Of a stretch of 37,014 nt of DNA, positions 7,443 through 14,776 are shown in pieces. Position 1 is the first letter of the stretch. Each line of letters opens with the position of its first letter. Source of the DNA: Candidatus Woesearchaeota archaeon (GTDB lineage: Archaea > Nanobdellota > Nanobdellia > Woesearchaeales > JAGVZT01); contig JAGVZT010000001.1 in the NCBI GenBank assembly GCA_018302335.1, positions 67,193 through 104,206 of the forward strand. The letters run 5' to 3'. Both the position numbers and the translations under genes were made by a program. The notes below the pieces were generated by a model. It was not told the origin of the DNA, made no database searches, and saw only the letters and a list, made by a program, of their open reading frames with translations.

Positions 7443-7820
7443 ATGCGTAAGGTCCCCTTCGTGGTCATCATCGCCCTTGCGGGCTTCGGCCTCTTCCTCT
7501 CCCTGTATATGGAGGCCATCGGGAGCGCGATTCCCTTGGCGCGCACTACCTCGACGCTCGTCGGCGTCGTTGGCTACGGGACAATCCTTATCCTCTCCTT
7601 TCTCAAGCTGCTCCGGCCGGACTCGAAGTACCGCTTTGGCGCCGCTGTCTTTTACGTCGCCCTGTTCGGCGCGGCGGTCACGGCGTGGATGCTCCTGATG
7701 GAGCTTGAGGAGGCGCGCTACTGCCATACATGTGTGCTGCAGCTGGTCATCATCTTCTCCATTCTCTTTAGCTGCATCGCCGGCCTTCGCATCGTCCCCT
7801 GGGAGCGCAGGGCCGAGTAA
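7443..7820 (+). CDS. VKOR-like four-helix membrane protein with CHTC motif
   Basis: This 125-residue protein has four hydrophobic helices (about 5-23, 38-57, 65-86, 98-118). Cys94 and Cys97 form a CHTC motif at the start of the last helix, the position of the active-site CxxC of vitamin K epoxide reductase family proteins, which reoxidise periplasmic disulfide-forming partners. Typical VKORs also have a loop cysteine pair between the first two helices; here that loop (near 24-36) has none, so electron shuttling would be altered or need a partner. The start was chosen from the TATA box 23 bases upstream; an in-frame start at 7365 would put the TATA box inside the gene. Family assignment is moderate. 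Confidence 0.65.
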   Translation: MRKVPFVVIIALAGFGLFLSLYMEAIGSAIPLARTTSTLVGVVGYGTILILSFLKLLRPDSKYRFGAAVFYVALFGAAVTAWMLLMELEEARYCHTCVLQLVIIFSILFSCIAGLRIVPWERRAE

Positions 7821-7846
7821 CAGGATTTTAGTCCAGTAACAGATAA

Positions 7847-7855
7847 TTTCATAAA
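7847..7855 (+). promoter_or_regulatory. TATA-like promoter of the ACT-domain gene, followed by a hairpin
   Basis: TTTCATAAA lies 23-31 bases before the ATG at 7878. Between them is a perfect inverted repeat GCGCTC-TCG-GAGCGC (7862-7876) ending one base before the start codon. It could be an operator over the transcription start or a small RNA hairpin; sequence alone cannot decide. Confidence 0.5.
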
Positions 7856-7877
7856 GCGTTAGCGCTCTCGGAGCGCG

Positions 7878-8525
7878 ATGAGCATTAGCAAGGCGGTGCG
7901 CTCTGCGGTTGACGAGCATCCCCAGCTCCAGGAGGTCCTCTCGCGGGGTCTCGCGAACTACACCGCGGTCGCGGAGCACCTGAAGCCTTCCATCGAGGAA
8001 GTTCTTGGCAAGAAGGTCAAGCTGCCCGCGGTGATGATGGCGGTCCGCAGGCTGGCGGACACCCTGACGAAGAAGGAAGTGACGCGCTTCCGGTTCTCCT
8101 CGGAGATTATCATGAAGAGCCCGCTCTGCGACATCGCCGTGGAGCGGTCTCCGGAGCTCGCATCCCTCCTGAAGACGCTCTATCACGCCGTGGACCTGGA
8201 GCAGGGAGACACCCTGCACGTCATCCATGGCAACTTCGAGGTGAGCATCGTGACGAACGAGAAGCACCGGAAGAAGGTCCTCAAGCACCTCGAGGGGCAC
8301 ACCATCATCAATGTCGAGAAGCAGCTCGTCTCCCTGTCCCTTCGCTTCGGGGAGGATTTCATGCACACTCCGGGGGTGATTGCCCGCGCGGTGCGTCAGT
8401 TCGCCTGGGAAGGCATCAACATCTACGAGATAGTCTCCACCTATACCGAGCTGACCTTCATCGTGAGCCAGAAGGACGCGATGCGCGGCTACCGGGCGCT
8501 CGGTGAGCTGATGGAGCCCAGGTAG
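7878..8525 (+). CDS. ACT-domain protein, probable amino-acid-responsive regulator
   Basis: This 215-residue protein has an N-terminal ~90-residue helical, winged-helix-like part (SIEEVLGKKVKLPAVMMAVRRLAD) followed by two beta-alpha-beta units resembling aspartokinase-type ACT domains. The second, about 135-210, contains the typical TPGVIARAVRQFAWEGINIYEI stretch split over two elements. ACT domains bind small ligands, mostly amino acids. No kinase or other catalytic domain is present, so this is a stand-alone ACT protein of a type common in archaea. It has its own promoter and no operon partner. A role as a ligand-sensing transcription factor is an inference. Confidence 0.65.
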   Translation: MSISKAVRSAVDEHPQLQEVLSRGLANYTAVAEHLKPSIEEVLGKKVKLPAVMMAVRRLADTLTKKEVTRFRFSSEIIMKSPLCDIAVERSPELASLLKTLYHAVDLEQGDTLHVIHGNFEVSIVTNEKHRKKVLKHLEGHTIINVEKQLVSLSLRFGEDFMHTPGVIARAVRQFAWEGINIYEIVSTYTELTFIVSQKDAMRGYRALGELMEPR

Positions 8526-8678
8526 GGGGGCCAATCGGCAGCAATGCGGGGGATATCCGCGTGACCTGCGGAACATCGCGCTTGGCTTCCGTCACTGCGG
8601 CCGGAGGACCTGATGGTTTCTATGGAGTTGCAGAAAGCTTCTTAAGGCGTCCTGGTATCCCGCGTCGGGGTGAACGCC

Positions 8679-8852
8679 ATGCAGGGGGAAATGGGTATCG
8701 TGATTCCGGATGAGGAGTACGCGGCGCTTGGCAGGATGCTCGCGAACGCGGACAGCCCGGTGGGCATCGACGCGAAGAAGACGCACATCATCATCATCCA
8801 CAAGCTGCTGCAGCTGGAGAAGCGCATCGCGCGGCTGGAGGCCAGGCAATGA
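8679..8852 (+). CDS. small hypothetical protein coupled to rhodanese
   Basis: This 57-residue protein starts at an ATG with a GGGGTG Shine-Dalgarno-like site seven bases upstream; an in-frame GTG at 8670 is an alternative start. A weak TATA-like CTTCTTAAGG lies at 8638-8647. The C-terminal half is a charged amphipathic helix with heptad-like leucines (KLLQLEKRIARLEAR), suggesting a short coiled coil. The stop overlaps the rhodanese ATG by four bases, so the two are probably co-translated. No family recognised. Confidence 0.65.
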   Translation: MQGEMGIVIPDEEYAALGRMLANADSPVGIDAKKTHIIIIHKLLQLEKRIARLEARQ

Positions 8853-9166
8853 GCGTGCCATCCATAAGCGCGACCGAGTTGAAGGCGCTGCTCGACAAGG
8901 GAGCCGCGCCGTATGTCCTCGATGTCCGGGAGCGGATGGAGCTGCTCTATGGCGCGATTCCAGGCTACACATGGATTCCCATGCGGGACGTGGCCAACCG
9001 CATGGGGGACCTCCCGAAGGGGAAGCGCATCGTGGTGTACTGCCATACCGGTGGGAGGAGCGAGGCGGTCGCAGGCATGCTCCAGCAGAAGGGCTATGAC
9101 GCCTGGAATCTCACCGGGGGTATCATGGCCTGGGGAGAGTTCGACTCCAAGGTGAAGCAATACTGA
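8849..9166 (+). CDS. single-domain rhodanese-like sulfurtransferase
   Basis: This 105-residue protein is a complete single rhodanese domain: VLDVRERMELLYGAIPG near 28-44, the active-site loop YCHTGGRS with the persulfide-carrying cysteine near 70, and the closing GYDAWNLTGGIMAW near 87-100. Such domains move sulfane sulfur (thiosulfate, persulfides) in the cytoplasm; no signal peptide is present. It is translationally coupled to the small protein upstream. Physiological substrate unknown. Confidence 0.88.
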   Translation: MSVPSISATELKALLDKGAAPYVLDVRERMELLYGAIPGYTWIPMRDVANRMGDLPKGKRIVVYCHTGGRSEAVAGMLQQKGYDAWNLTGGIMAWGEFDSKVKQY

Positions 9167-9197
9167 TGGAATACCCTTTCGCGCCAGACAGCGGAAG

Positions 9198-9206
9198 GTT
9201 TATCTA
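9198..9206 (+). promoter_or_regulatory. TATA-like promoter of the serpin gene
   Basis: GTTTATCTA lies 34-42 bases before the serpin ATG at 9240. A GGGGTG Shine-Dalgarno-like site is at 9229-9235. Confidence 0.5.
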
Positions 9207-9239
9207 GCCCTACCGGACCGGGCATGCAGGGGTGTGACA

Positions 9240-10391
9240 ATGGACTCTGGGGATATCGCATTCGGATTCGGACTGCTCTCTCATCTTGACGGTGGGAATG
9301 CATCGCTCTCTCCCTTCAGCATCCGCACCGCGCTCTCGATGGTCTATGAGGGGGCTGAAGGCCAGACTGCCGAGGAAATCGCCCAGGTCGCGAAGTTCCC
9401 CAAGGGCGCCAGAAGGCAAGTGGAGCTGCAGAAGGTGCTGCTCGCGCTGAACGCTCAGCATGAGGGTTTCACGCTGGCGACCGGGAACGGGCTGTGGGCG
9501 GACCGGGCGTTCCCGGTACTGGACTCCTACACGCGACTGCTGACGGAGGCGTATGCTGCAGAGGCGACGTCCGCCGATTTCAAGCACAGAGCTGAGGCAT
9601 GGCGCGGCAACATCAACGACTGGGTCAGCGGGAAGACCGAGCAGAAGATTCCCGAGCTGTTCAAGGAGGGGACGATTACCGATGAGACGGTCATCGCCCT
9701 CGCCAACGCGCTGTACTTCAAGGGGTCCTGGAAAAAGAAATTCAACCCAGAGCATACCCGGCCGCAGGACTTCACCCTGGAGGACCGCACGGTCGTCCAG
9801 GTCGAGATGATGCGCAAGGGACAGGTCGAAGGACGCGAGCCGAGCTTCTCCTACGGTTACTTCGATGGAGTCAAGGCCGTGCTCCTGCCTTACAAAGGCG
9901 ATGCGGTGATCCTGCCTTACACAGGTGATGCGGTGAGCAAGCTCATGCTCCTCCCACCGAAGAGAAGCAGCGTTGCCTCTCTGGAGACCGAGTTGAGAGA
10001 GCATCCCGAAACGCTCGCCACCTGGCGCTCCCATATGGGATACGAGACGTTCTCGCGGCTGGAGCTGCCGAAGCACGAGGTGCGTGGCAGCTACGAGCTT
10101 CTTGCTCCGCTGCGGGCGATGGGCATCTCGCAGGTCTTCACCGAGTACGCCGAGCTCCATGGCATCAGCAGGGAGGCGATATATATCACCAGCGGCCAGC
10201 ACGAGAGCTACTTCAAGACGGACGAGGAAGGCTCAGAAGGCGCAGCGGCGACCGGATTCGGCGGGATGCGTGCGACATTCGCCGCGCAGCCTCCCCCTGC
10301 AGTCGAGTTCGTCGCTGACCGGCCTTTCCTGGAGCTGGTCCTGCTCGGGGACACGGTGCTGTTCCTCAACAGGATCATGGACCCGCGCTAG
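9240..10391 (+). CDS. serpin (inhibitory-type serine protease inhibitor), intracellular
   Basis: This 383-residue protein is a full-length serpin: NASLSPFSIRTALSMVYEGA near 22-41, ANALYFKGSWKKKF near 156-170, and the C-terminal VEFVADRPFLELV and LFLNRIMDP elements. The hinge of the reactive-centre loop reads EEGSEGAAAT, the small-residue pattern of inhibitory serpins that trap proteases by loop insertion; the scissile region is probably around GGMRATF. There is no signal peptide, so it should act in the cytoplasm. An in-frame tandem duplication adds nine residues around LPYKGDA/LPYTGDA. The start ATG has a good ribosome site; a GTG two codons upstream is less likely. Its last 17 bases overlap the convergent ferredoxin gene. 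Serpins are scattered in archaea, so lateral transfer is possible. Confidence 0.93.
   Translation: MDSGDIAFGFGLLSHLDGGNASLSPFSIRTALSMVYEGAEGQTAEEIAQVAKFPKGARRQVELQKVLLALNAQHEGFTLATGNGLWADRAFPVLDSYTRLLTEAYAAEATSADFKHRAEAWRGNINDWVSGKTEQKIPELFKEGTITDETVIALANALYFKGSWKKKFNPEHTRPQDFTLEDRTVVQVEMMRKGQVEGREPSFSYGYFDGVKAVLLPYKGDAVILPYTGDAVSKLMLLPPKRSSVASLETELREHPETLATWRSHMGYETFSRLELPKHEVRGSYELLAPLRAMGISQVFTEYAELHGISREAIYITSGQHESYFKTDEEGSEGAAATGFGGMRATFAAQPPPAVEFVADRPFLELVLLGDTVLFLNRIMDPR
9879..9932 (+). repeat. in-frame 27-bp tandem duplication inside the serpin
   Basis: Two adjacent 27-base units (9879-9905 and 9906-9932) differ at only three positions and encode VLLPYKGDA and VILPYTGDA. Serpins normally have one such LPY-G segment, so this is a recent duplication of nine codons. 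Confidence 0.9.
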
Positions 10392-10686
10392 GGAGTTCCT
10401 GAAGAAGCAGCGCCTTGAGGTCCTCTGCGCCGTGCAGTCCTCTGACCCAGCGCTGCTTCTGCAGCACGCAGGCGTTCCCTCCTTCCGGGCTGCAGTGGCC
10501 GAAGCACAGCACTTTGGTGAGCTTGACCTTGCCCCAGAGGCCCTTGCCCTGGAGCCAGGCCTTCACCGCGGAGATATCATCCTGCGAGACAGAGGGAGAG
10601 CAGCTGGGCGTTCCCTCGGGATTGCCTGAACGGTCGTTGACACAGACGAAAACACGAAGTTCGCAGGGGTCACTGAAGTCTTCCAT
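10375..10686 (-). CDS. thioredoxin-like [2Fe-2S] ferredoxin
   Basis: This 103-residue protein has the cysteine pattern of the thioredoxin-fold [2Fe-2S] ferredoxins (NuoE/clostridial-aquifex type): VFVCVNDR near residues 12-19, PSC near 29, then LCFGHC near 61-66, followed by a short beta segment and a final helix (HGAEDLKALLLQE). These four cysteines are the expected cluster ligands. The family is a small soluble electron carrier. The ATG at 10686 was chosen because a shared AT-rich box lies about 23 bases upstream; a longer frame to 10908 would run through the divergent gene. Its end overlaps the serpin end by 17 bases. Confidence 0.8.
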   Translation of the reverse strand: MEDFSDPCELRVFVCVNDRSGNPEGTPSCSPSVSQDDISAVKAWLQGKGLWGKVKLTKVLCFGHCSPEGGNACVLQKQRWVRGLHGAEDLKALLLQELPSAGP

Positions 10687-10708
10687 GCCGCTGTGGACGG
10701 GAGTGCGA

Positions 10709-10717
10709 TTTAAAAAG
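10709..10717. promoter_or_regulatory. shared divergent TATA element
   Basis: TTTAAAAAG lies 21-29 bases before the acyl-CoA dehydrogenase ATG (10738) and, read on the other strand as CTTTTTAAA, 23-31 bases before the ferredoxin ATG (10686). The 51-base gap between the two starts is filled mainly by this one box, so both genes probably share it. Confidence 0.65.
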
Positions 10718-10737
10718 CTGACTCCATTCCCGGCAGC

Positions 10738-11979
10738 ATGGCACGCCAACCGAAGAGCTTCTTCACTCCGGAGCGCAGGACGCTTCTTGAGGACCTGACT
10801 GGTCTCTCGGAGACGGACACTGCTGCTCTTGAACTGGTCGGAAGGTACGCTGCGGAGAAACTCTGGCCGCAGTACGAGGCAATCAACGCGGACCGTAGGG
10901 CGTTTCATGCCGCAATGGACTCACTTATCGACCCGAAGCAGCTCGGTTTCCGGGGCAGCTTCCTTCCGGAGGACCTGGGAGGCATTGACCTGTCCATTCC
11001 CGCGTACATGATGGGACTGGAGATGCTCTCCCAGGGCAATGCGAGCGTTGCGCTCTCCCTCGCGATTGACGGCAGCGTGCTCTCAGCGCTTTCGAGGCTG
11101 GGCGATGAGCAGCAGCTCGGTCGGTATGTCCGGGATGCGCTGCGGGACAAGAGGATGACCGCGTTCGCGCTGACGGAGCCGGGATACGGGAGCGACGCGG
11201 GGAATCTCGAGACGCGTGCCACGACCGATGGCGCGTCCTGGAAGCTGAACGGCCAGAAGACCTGGACCACCAACGGCGGATGGGCCGACTATTATTTTGT
11301 GGTGTGCAGGACGAACCCCGACAGGAACCTCGGTCCTGCGGGACTCAGCGTGCTCATGGTGCACAAGGAGGAGATTGCTGCCATCGAGCAGATTCCCAAG
11401 TATACCGTGCCCGGCTCCTACACGGCTACGCTGACGTTTGCGGATAGTGTGGTGCCTGCGGCCGATGGGGCGGCCCGGCTCGTGGGCAGCGTGGACACCG
11501 GCTTCATGGACGCCAAGCGGCTTCTCGAGGGCGGGCGCATCACCATCGCATCGTTCGGCCTGGGCATCGCGAGCGAGGCCTTCGAGATGGCGTTGGATTA
11601 CACCCGCACGAGGGAATCGCAGGGTGAGGCCCTTATCGAGAAACAGGCAATCGCGCTTCCTCTCGCGGAGTTCGACGCGCGATTGGACGCCGCGAGGCTC
11701 ATGACCTACACCGCTGCGAAGCGCATGCAGGCCGGCAGGATGGAGAACGCCGAGGCGTCCAAGGCGAAGCTTCTCGGCTCAGAGCTCGCTGCGGAGCTTG
11801 CCGATTTCAACCGTCGGGTGCATGGCTCCTACGGCCTCGCGAAGGAGTATCGCTGTGTGCAGCTCATCCATGACGCCGGCGTCGCGGTGACCGGCGAAGG
11901 AACCTCAGAGATTCAGAAGATTCTCATCGCGTCCAACAGGAAGAAGAGGACAGGCAAGGACCCTGGGTTCAGGCCCTAG
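10738..11979 (+). CDS. acyl-CoA dehydrogenase family flavoprotein
   Basis: This 413-residue protein has the length and layout of acyl-CoA dehydrogenases: an N-terminal helical domain, the middle beta domain with FALTEPGYGSDAGNLETRA and the flavin-contacting WTTNGGWADYYFVV, and a C-terminal helical domain with HGSYGLAKEY and GEGTSEIQKILIA near 385-397. The Glu in GEGTSE is where the catalytic base sits in the family. The reaction is alpha,beta-dehydrogenation of an acyl-CoA with FAD; the acceptor would be an electron-transfer flavoprotein, not encoded here. Chain-length specificity cannot be read. It is divergent from the ferredoxin gene, which may hint at a redox link. Its end overlaps the convergent PHP gene by 11 bases. 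Confidence 0.9.
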   Translation: MARQPKSFFTPERRTLLEDLTGLSETDTAALELVGRYAAEKLWPQYEAINADRRAFHAAMDSLIDPKQLGFRGSFLPEDLGGIDLSIPAYMMGLEMLSQGNASVALSLAIDGSVLSALSRLGDEQQLGRYVRDALRDKRMTAFALTEPGYGSDAGNLETRATTDGASWKLNGQKTWTTNGGWADYYFVVCRTNPDRNLGPAGLSVLMVHKEEIAAIEQIPKYTVPGSYTATLTFADSVVPAADGAARLVGSVDTGFMDAKRLLEGGRITIASFGLGIASEAFEMALDYTRTRESQGEALIEKQAIALPLAEFDARLDAARLMTYTAAKRMQAGRMENAEASKAKLLGSELAAELADFNRRVHGSYGLAKEYRCVQLIHDAGVAVTGEGTSEIQKILIASNRKKRTGKDPGFRP

Positions 11980-13270
11980 ACTGCGCTCCTTCAATGCGAT
12001 TCCTCTGGTCCGCGGAGAGTTGCTTCGCGAGCTGCTCCTTCCCTCCGAAGACCTGCTCAATCTGTTCGACTCCCGGGACGCGCAGCTCCCAGGCTCTCGC
12101 GTAGGCCTCCAGCAGCAGTTCCTTAGTGACCGTGCTGTCCACATTGAGGTGGCGGCCCTGGGCAATCTGCGCGAGGATTCTCATCACCCATGACCTCTTC
12201 AGACGTGCGCGCTGCTCCGCGGTGAGATGGTTCATGATGTTGTCACCGGGGAAGACTGCCTTGAACTGGTTGATCTTATTGATATCAATCTCCGGATGCT
12301 CGTGCGCCTGGACATAGGCCTCCAGGATGAGGTCTCGTTCTCGCATGACCTCCTTCCTGATGTTCTCGTCTGTGAGACACTCCTTGACCACGAGCCCCAG
12401 GGAGCCGAACAGGGCGGCCGCCGCCTTGAAGGAGCCGAGCAGGCCGCGGTCAGGCAAGGCGATAGCGGCCTTATGGCTCGTGCAGATGGTCGCGAAGACC
12501 GCTTCCCTGGTGAGCGGCCCGTTGTGGGGAAACTGGAGGCCACTGCCCATGGTGCCCGGGGTATGCGAGTCGGACCCACCGCCGACGAAGGCGGCCTTCG
12601 CGTCTGCGATGAAATCCAGAGGAGTGCTCCTGACCATCTCCAACCGGTCGTTGAGACCCGCGAAGAGCGTCAGCTTGTCCGCAAGGCCAAGGTGATGCAG
12701 CACATCCTGTATCGCCCCCCAGCCGTTGTTGTGCATCTCCACACCAATGTGGTATTTCTCGATGATGGCGGCAAGTTTCTCTCTCCCTTCGGGGGTCTTT
12801 CCCAGTATTTTTGTGGGATTGTAGCCTCCCGGGAGATAGGGGTGGGGGGCGAAAACGGGAAAGCCGTAGCTCTTGGCGATGAGTATCGCATCCTCAATGG
12901 TGTGCCGGTAGCAGCTGTTGATGAGCGTGTCAGCCTCATGGATGCGGTAGAGCTTTGCGCTCCCGTTCCCTCTCACCCGGTAGTCGAAGATGATCAGCTC
13001 GACTTGCTCCAGGGTCATCACTTCGATGCCAGGATAGAGATGGAAGAACTTCAGCCAGCCCCATTCCAGTTTGTCCTGCTTGAGGAGTTGCTGCTGGGTG
13101 TTGTACAGCGCCTGGAACTGCTGCCGCGGGTACTTGTAGGGATGGTCCGTGACGACCAGGGCGTTCAGCTGGAAGGCCTGGCACTTCTGGAGAATCTGAA
13201 GGCATCGGCCGCCGCTCGGAGAGGAGCCCATGCTCGGGTGGAAATGCATGTCCACCTTGATGGTCGCCAC
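11969..13270 (-). CDS. PHP-domain metal-dependent phosphoesterase-like protein
   Basis: This 433-residue protein has an N-terminal PHP domain (about 1-255) with metal-binding motifs in order: DMHFHPSMG at 7-15, VVTDH near 39-43, YPGIE near 79, APHPY near 145 and GGGSDSH near 234-240. PHP domains hydrolyse phosphoesters using two or three metals. The ~170-residue C-terminal extension is helical and not recognised. The start is a GTG, supported by the AT-rich box about 30 bases upstream. Substrate unknown. Confidence 0.82.
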   Translation of the reverse strand: MATIKVDMHFHPSMGSSPSGGRCLQILQKCQAFQLNALVVTDHPYKYPRQQFQALYNTQQQLLKQDKLEWGWLKFFHLYPGIEVMTLEQVELIIFDYRVRGNGSAKLYRIHEADTLINSCYRHTIEDAILIAKSYGFPVFAPHPYLPGGYNPTKILGKTPEGREKLAAIIEKYHIGVEMHNNGWGAIQDVLHHLGLADKLTLFAGLNDRLEMVRSTPLDFIADAKAAFVGGGSDSHTPGTMGSGLQFPHNGPLTREAVFATICTSHKAAIALPDRGLLGSFKAAAALFGSLGLVVKECLTDENIRKEVMRERDLILEAYVQAHEHPEIDINKINQFKAVFPGDNIMNHLTAEQRARLKRSWVMRILAQIAQGRHLNVDSTVTKELLLEAYARAWELRVPGVEQIEQVFGGKEQLAKQLSADQRNRIEGAQSRA

Positions 13271-13293
13271 GGGCGTGGCCTGGATGGGTCAGC

Positions 13294-13303
13294 TTATATT
13301 TTT
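13294..13303 (-). promoter_or_regulatory. TATA box of the PHP-domain gene
   Basis: On the minus strand AAAAATATAA lies 24-33 bases before the GTG start at 13270, in an otherwise GC-rich 149-base gap. Confidence 0.65.
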
Positions 13304-13419
13304 TCCGCAGTTCATTAAGGACGGTGCAGACCGCGGCCGGAAGGCGGTGGGAGTTTCGGGTTGTCTTGCAGGAAGGGCAGATATTCTCCACAATGTGGCC
13401 GCCCGCGCGCCTCTCTGGC

Positions 13420-14220
13420 TTACAGCCGCTCGAGCTGCCTGACGCGCGTCTCGTGGTCCGGCGCGGTCCTGTAGAGCTGCCAGAAGACCTTCTGGAGCCA
13501 TGCCACCCATTCGGCATCGCGCACCTCGTACACCACGCTCGCATCCGCGGCGAGCTCTCCCGCCCGGTACATGCCCGCGCTCTCCTCGGTCCGGAAGCTC
13601 GCGAGGCTGTCGTCGATGACGAAGCCGCGCAGGGGCTGGTAGCAGTGCCGCACCTCGATGAGACCCTTTCCCATGAGCGGCCGCAGCAGAGAGAGGTTGC
13701 TCATCGTTGCCGCGTTGACACGGCACAGCACCTTGACACGCACTCCGCGTTCCACGAGTTCGTCCACTGCCGAAAGAACGCGCTGCTTCCCTTCCCTCGC
13801 GGTGAGGAACGAGAGATTGCCGGAGAAGCAGAGCACGCTCCGCGAGGCCTGCCGCAGGAGAGGGATGAGCGGGGCTTGCAGTGCCGAGGACTTCTTCTCA
13901 TCGAGAACGTGCTGATACACCTCGAAGAAGTCGAAGTCGGTCTTGCGGCGTCCGGCGCGTATCTGCCGGAAGAGCTCCGTGCGCAGGTCCTCTCCTGCGA
14001 GGGAATCTGCATGGTTGTAGTACACCAGCTTGAGCGCTCCCGGTGAGCCCTTGCGGAAGACCTTCACGCTGACGAGCCCGGTGCGCTCCTTGACCTGCTG
14101 CACGTAGGAGTCCGCCGTGAGCCAGCTTCTCCCGAGGAGATGCGCGATGTCCTGCATGGTGCGAGGCTCCCGCTTCACGAAGGCGAGGAGCTTCTCGGTA
14201 TCCTCCGGGGTGAGTGCCAC
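13420..14220 (-). CDS. TrmB-like transcriptional regulator (winged helix plus phospholipase-D-like domain)
   Basis: This 266-residue protein begins with a winged-helix domain (about 1-70: EDTEKLLAFVKREPRTMQDIAHLLGR, split over helices) and continues with a phospholipase-D-like effector domain: SRSVLCFSGNLSFLT near 125-139, LVERGVRVKVLCRVN near 152-166 and LRGFVIDDSLASF near 195-207. The HxK catalytic motif is missing, as expected for TrmB-type regulators where this domain binds ligands. The start is a GTG. The divergent gene starts 77 bases away across a symmetrical AT-rich site, so this protein probably regulates itself and the three-gene unit. Ligand unknown. Confidence 0.7.
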   Translation of the reverse strand: MALTPEDTEKLLAFVKREPRTMQDIAHLLGRSWLTADSYVQQVKERTGLVSVKVFRKGSPGALKLVYYNHADSLAGEDLRTELFRQIRAGRRKTDFDFFEVYQHVLDEKKSSALQAPLIPLLRQASRSVLCFSGNLSFLTAREGKQRVLSAVDELVERGVRVKVLCRVNAATMSNLSLLRPLMGKGLIEVRHCYQPLRGFVIDDSLASFRTEESAGMYRAGELAADASVVYEVRDAEWVAWLQKVFWQLYRTAPDHETRVRQLERL

Positions 14221-14242
14221 GGCGGCGGGGAGTCTGCGGAGC

Positions 14243-14273
14243 TTCTTATAGTTTTCTAACTATACTATAAGAA
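14243..14273. promoter_or_regulatory. palindromic operator/promoter between the TrmB-like gene and its divergent neighbours
   Basis: A perfect 10-bp inverted repeat, TTCTTATAGT (14243-14252) and ACTATAAGAA (14264-14273), is separated by 11 bases. Nested inside is a second perfect repeat, TATAGTT (14247-14253) and AACTATA (14258-14264). The right half contains CTATAAGA, a TATA box 25-32 bases before the ATG at 14297. Such symmetry over a promoter beside a winged-helix regulator is typical of an operator. Confidence 0.75.
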
Positions 14274-14296
14274 AATAAAGCAAATTGAGATTAAAA

Positions 14297-14770
14297 ATGA
14301 AACTATACATATCTTCTGAGGTGAACGCAATGGGATGGGACTTGGCACAACGGCTGGGGCGTATGCGATTGCTGGACAAGGAGACACACTCCAGGGGGAA
14401 GCAGCTCTATCATTACGACCTCATTGAGGTAGATTACGTGAACCTCGAGCGGAAGCTGAGCGTGAGCGAGGCCGGCGATGTCTACGAGGGACTGGAGAAG
14501 CATCCCTCGCTCATCCTCTACGGGTGCGTCCTGGAGGAGCCAGCGGTGCGAGAGACATTCACCAGCGGATACAGCGTGCTCTTCGCACCCCCTGGAAAGG
14601 AACGGGAGTGCGTGCTCACCGTTGGGGAGAAGCAGCTCCCCGAGGAGTATCGTGAGCGCTTCGAGGCCTTCACCACTTCGGCCGAGAACAAGCGGAGGGC
14701 TCGCGCGGCCGGGATGGATTATATCTCGCAGTTCGCCGGTGGCTCCACGGAGGAGCCCCAACGGAGGTGA
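14297..14770 (+). CDS. hypothetical protein, first gene of the CYTH unit
   Basis: This 157-residue soluble protein is mixed alpha/beta by appearance with no recognised motif. The ATG at 14297 was chosen because it lies 25-32 bases after a TATA box (leaderless transcript). An upstream in-frame TTG at 14285 and an internal ATG at 14330 are alternatives. The C-terminal part carries a charged stretch (TTSAENKRRARAAGMDYISQF split over 20 residues) and a polar tail. It is followed after six bases by the next gene and is probably under control of the divergent TrmB-like regulator. Confidence 0.65.
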   Translation: MKLYISSEVNAMGWDLAQRLGRMRLLDKETHSRGKQLYHYDLIEVDYVNLERKLSVSEAGDVYEGLEKHPSLILYGCVLEEPAVRETFTSGYSVLFAPPGKERECVLTVGEKQLPEEYRERFEAFTTSAENKRRARAAGMDYISQFAGGSTEEPQRR

Positions 14771-14776
14771 TGGGCC

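Noticed and set aside
8613-8645. Ten-residue reading frame with a GGAGGA ribosome-like site before the small rhodanese-linked gene
   Set aside because: Too short to distinguish from chance in GC-rich DNA; no repeat or attenuator structure beside it.
8526-8678. Possible tRNA or small RNA in the gap after the ACT-domain gene
   Set aside because: Short stems (GCGG/CCGC) occur, but no T-arm sequence or cloverleaf can be built.
13266-13279. Inverted repeat GCCAC-GGGC-GTGGC at the start of the PHP gene
   Set aside because: Short, GC-only and overlapping the start codon; likely chance in DNA of this composition.
13271-13419. Minus-strand frame with a CPSC motif between the PHP gene and the TrmB-like gene
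   Set aside because: No plausible start with a promoter; the frame runs through both neighbouring genes as an out-of-frame shadow.
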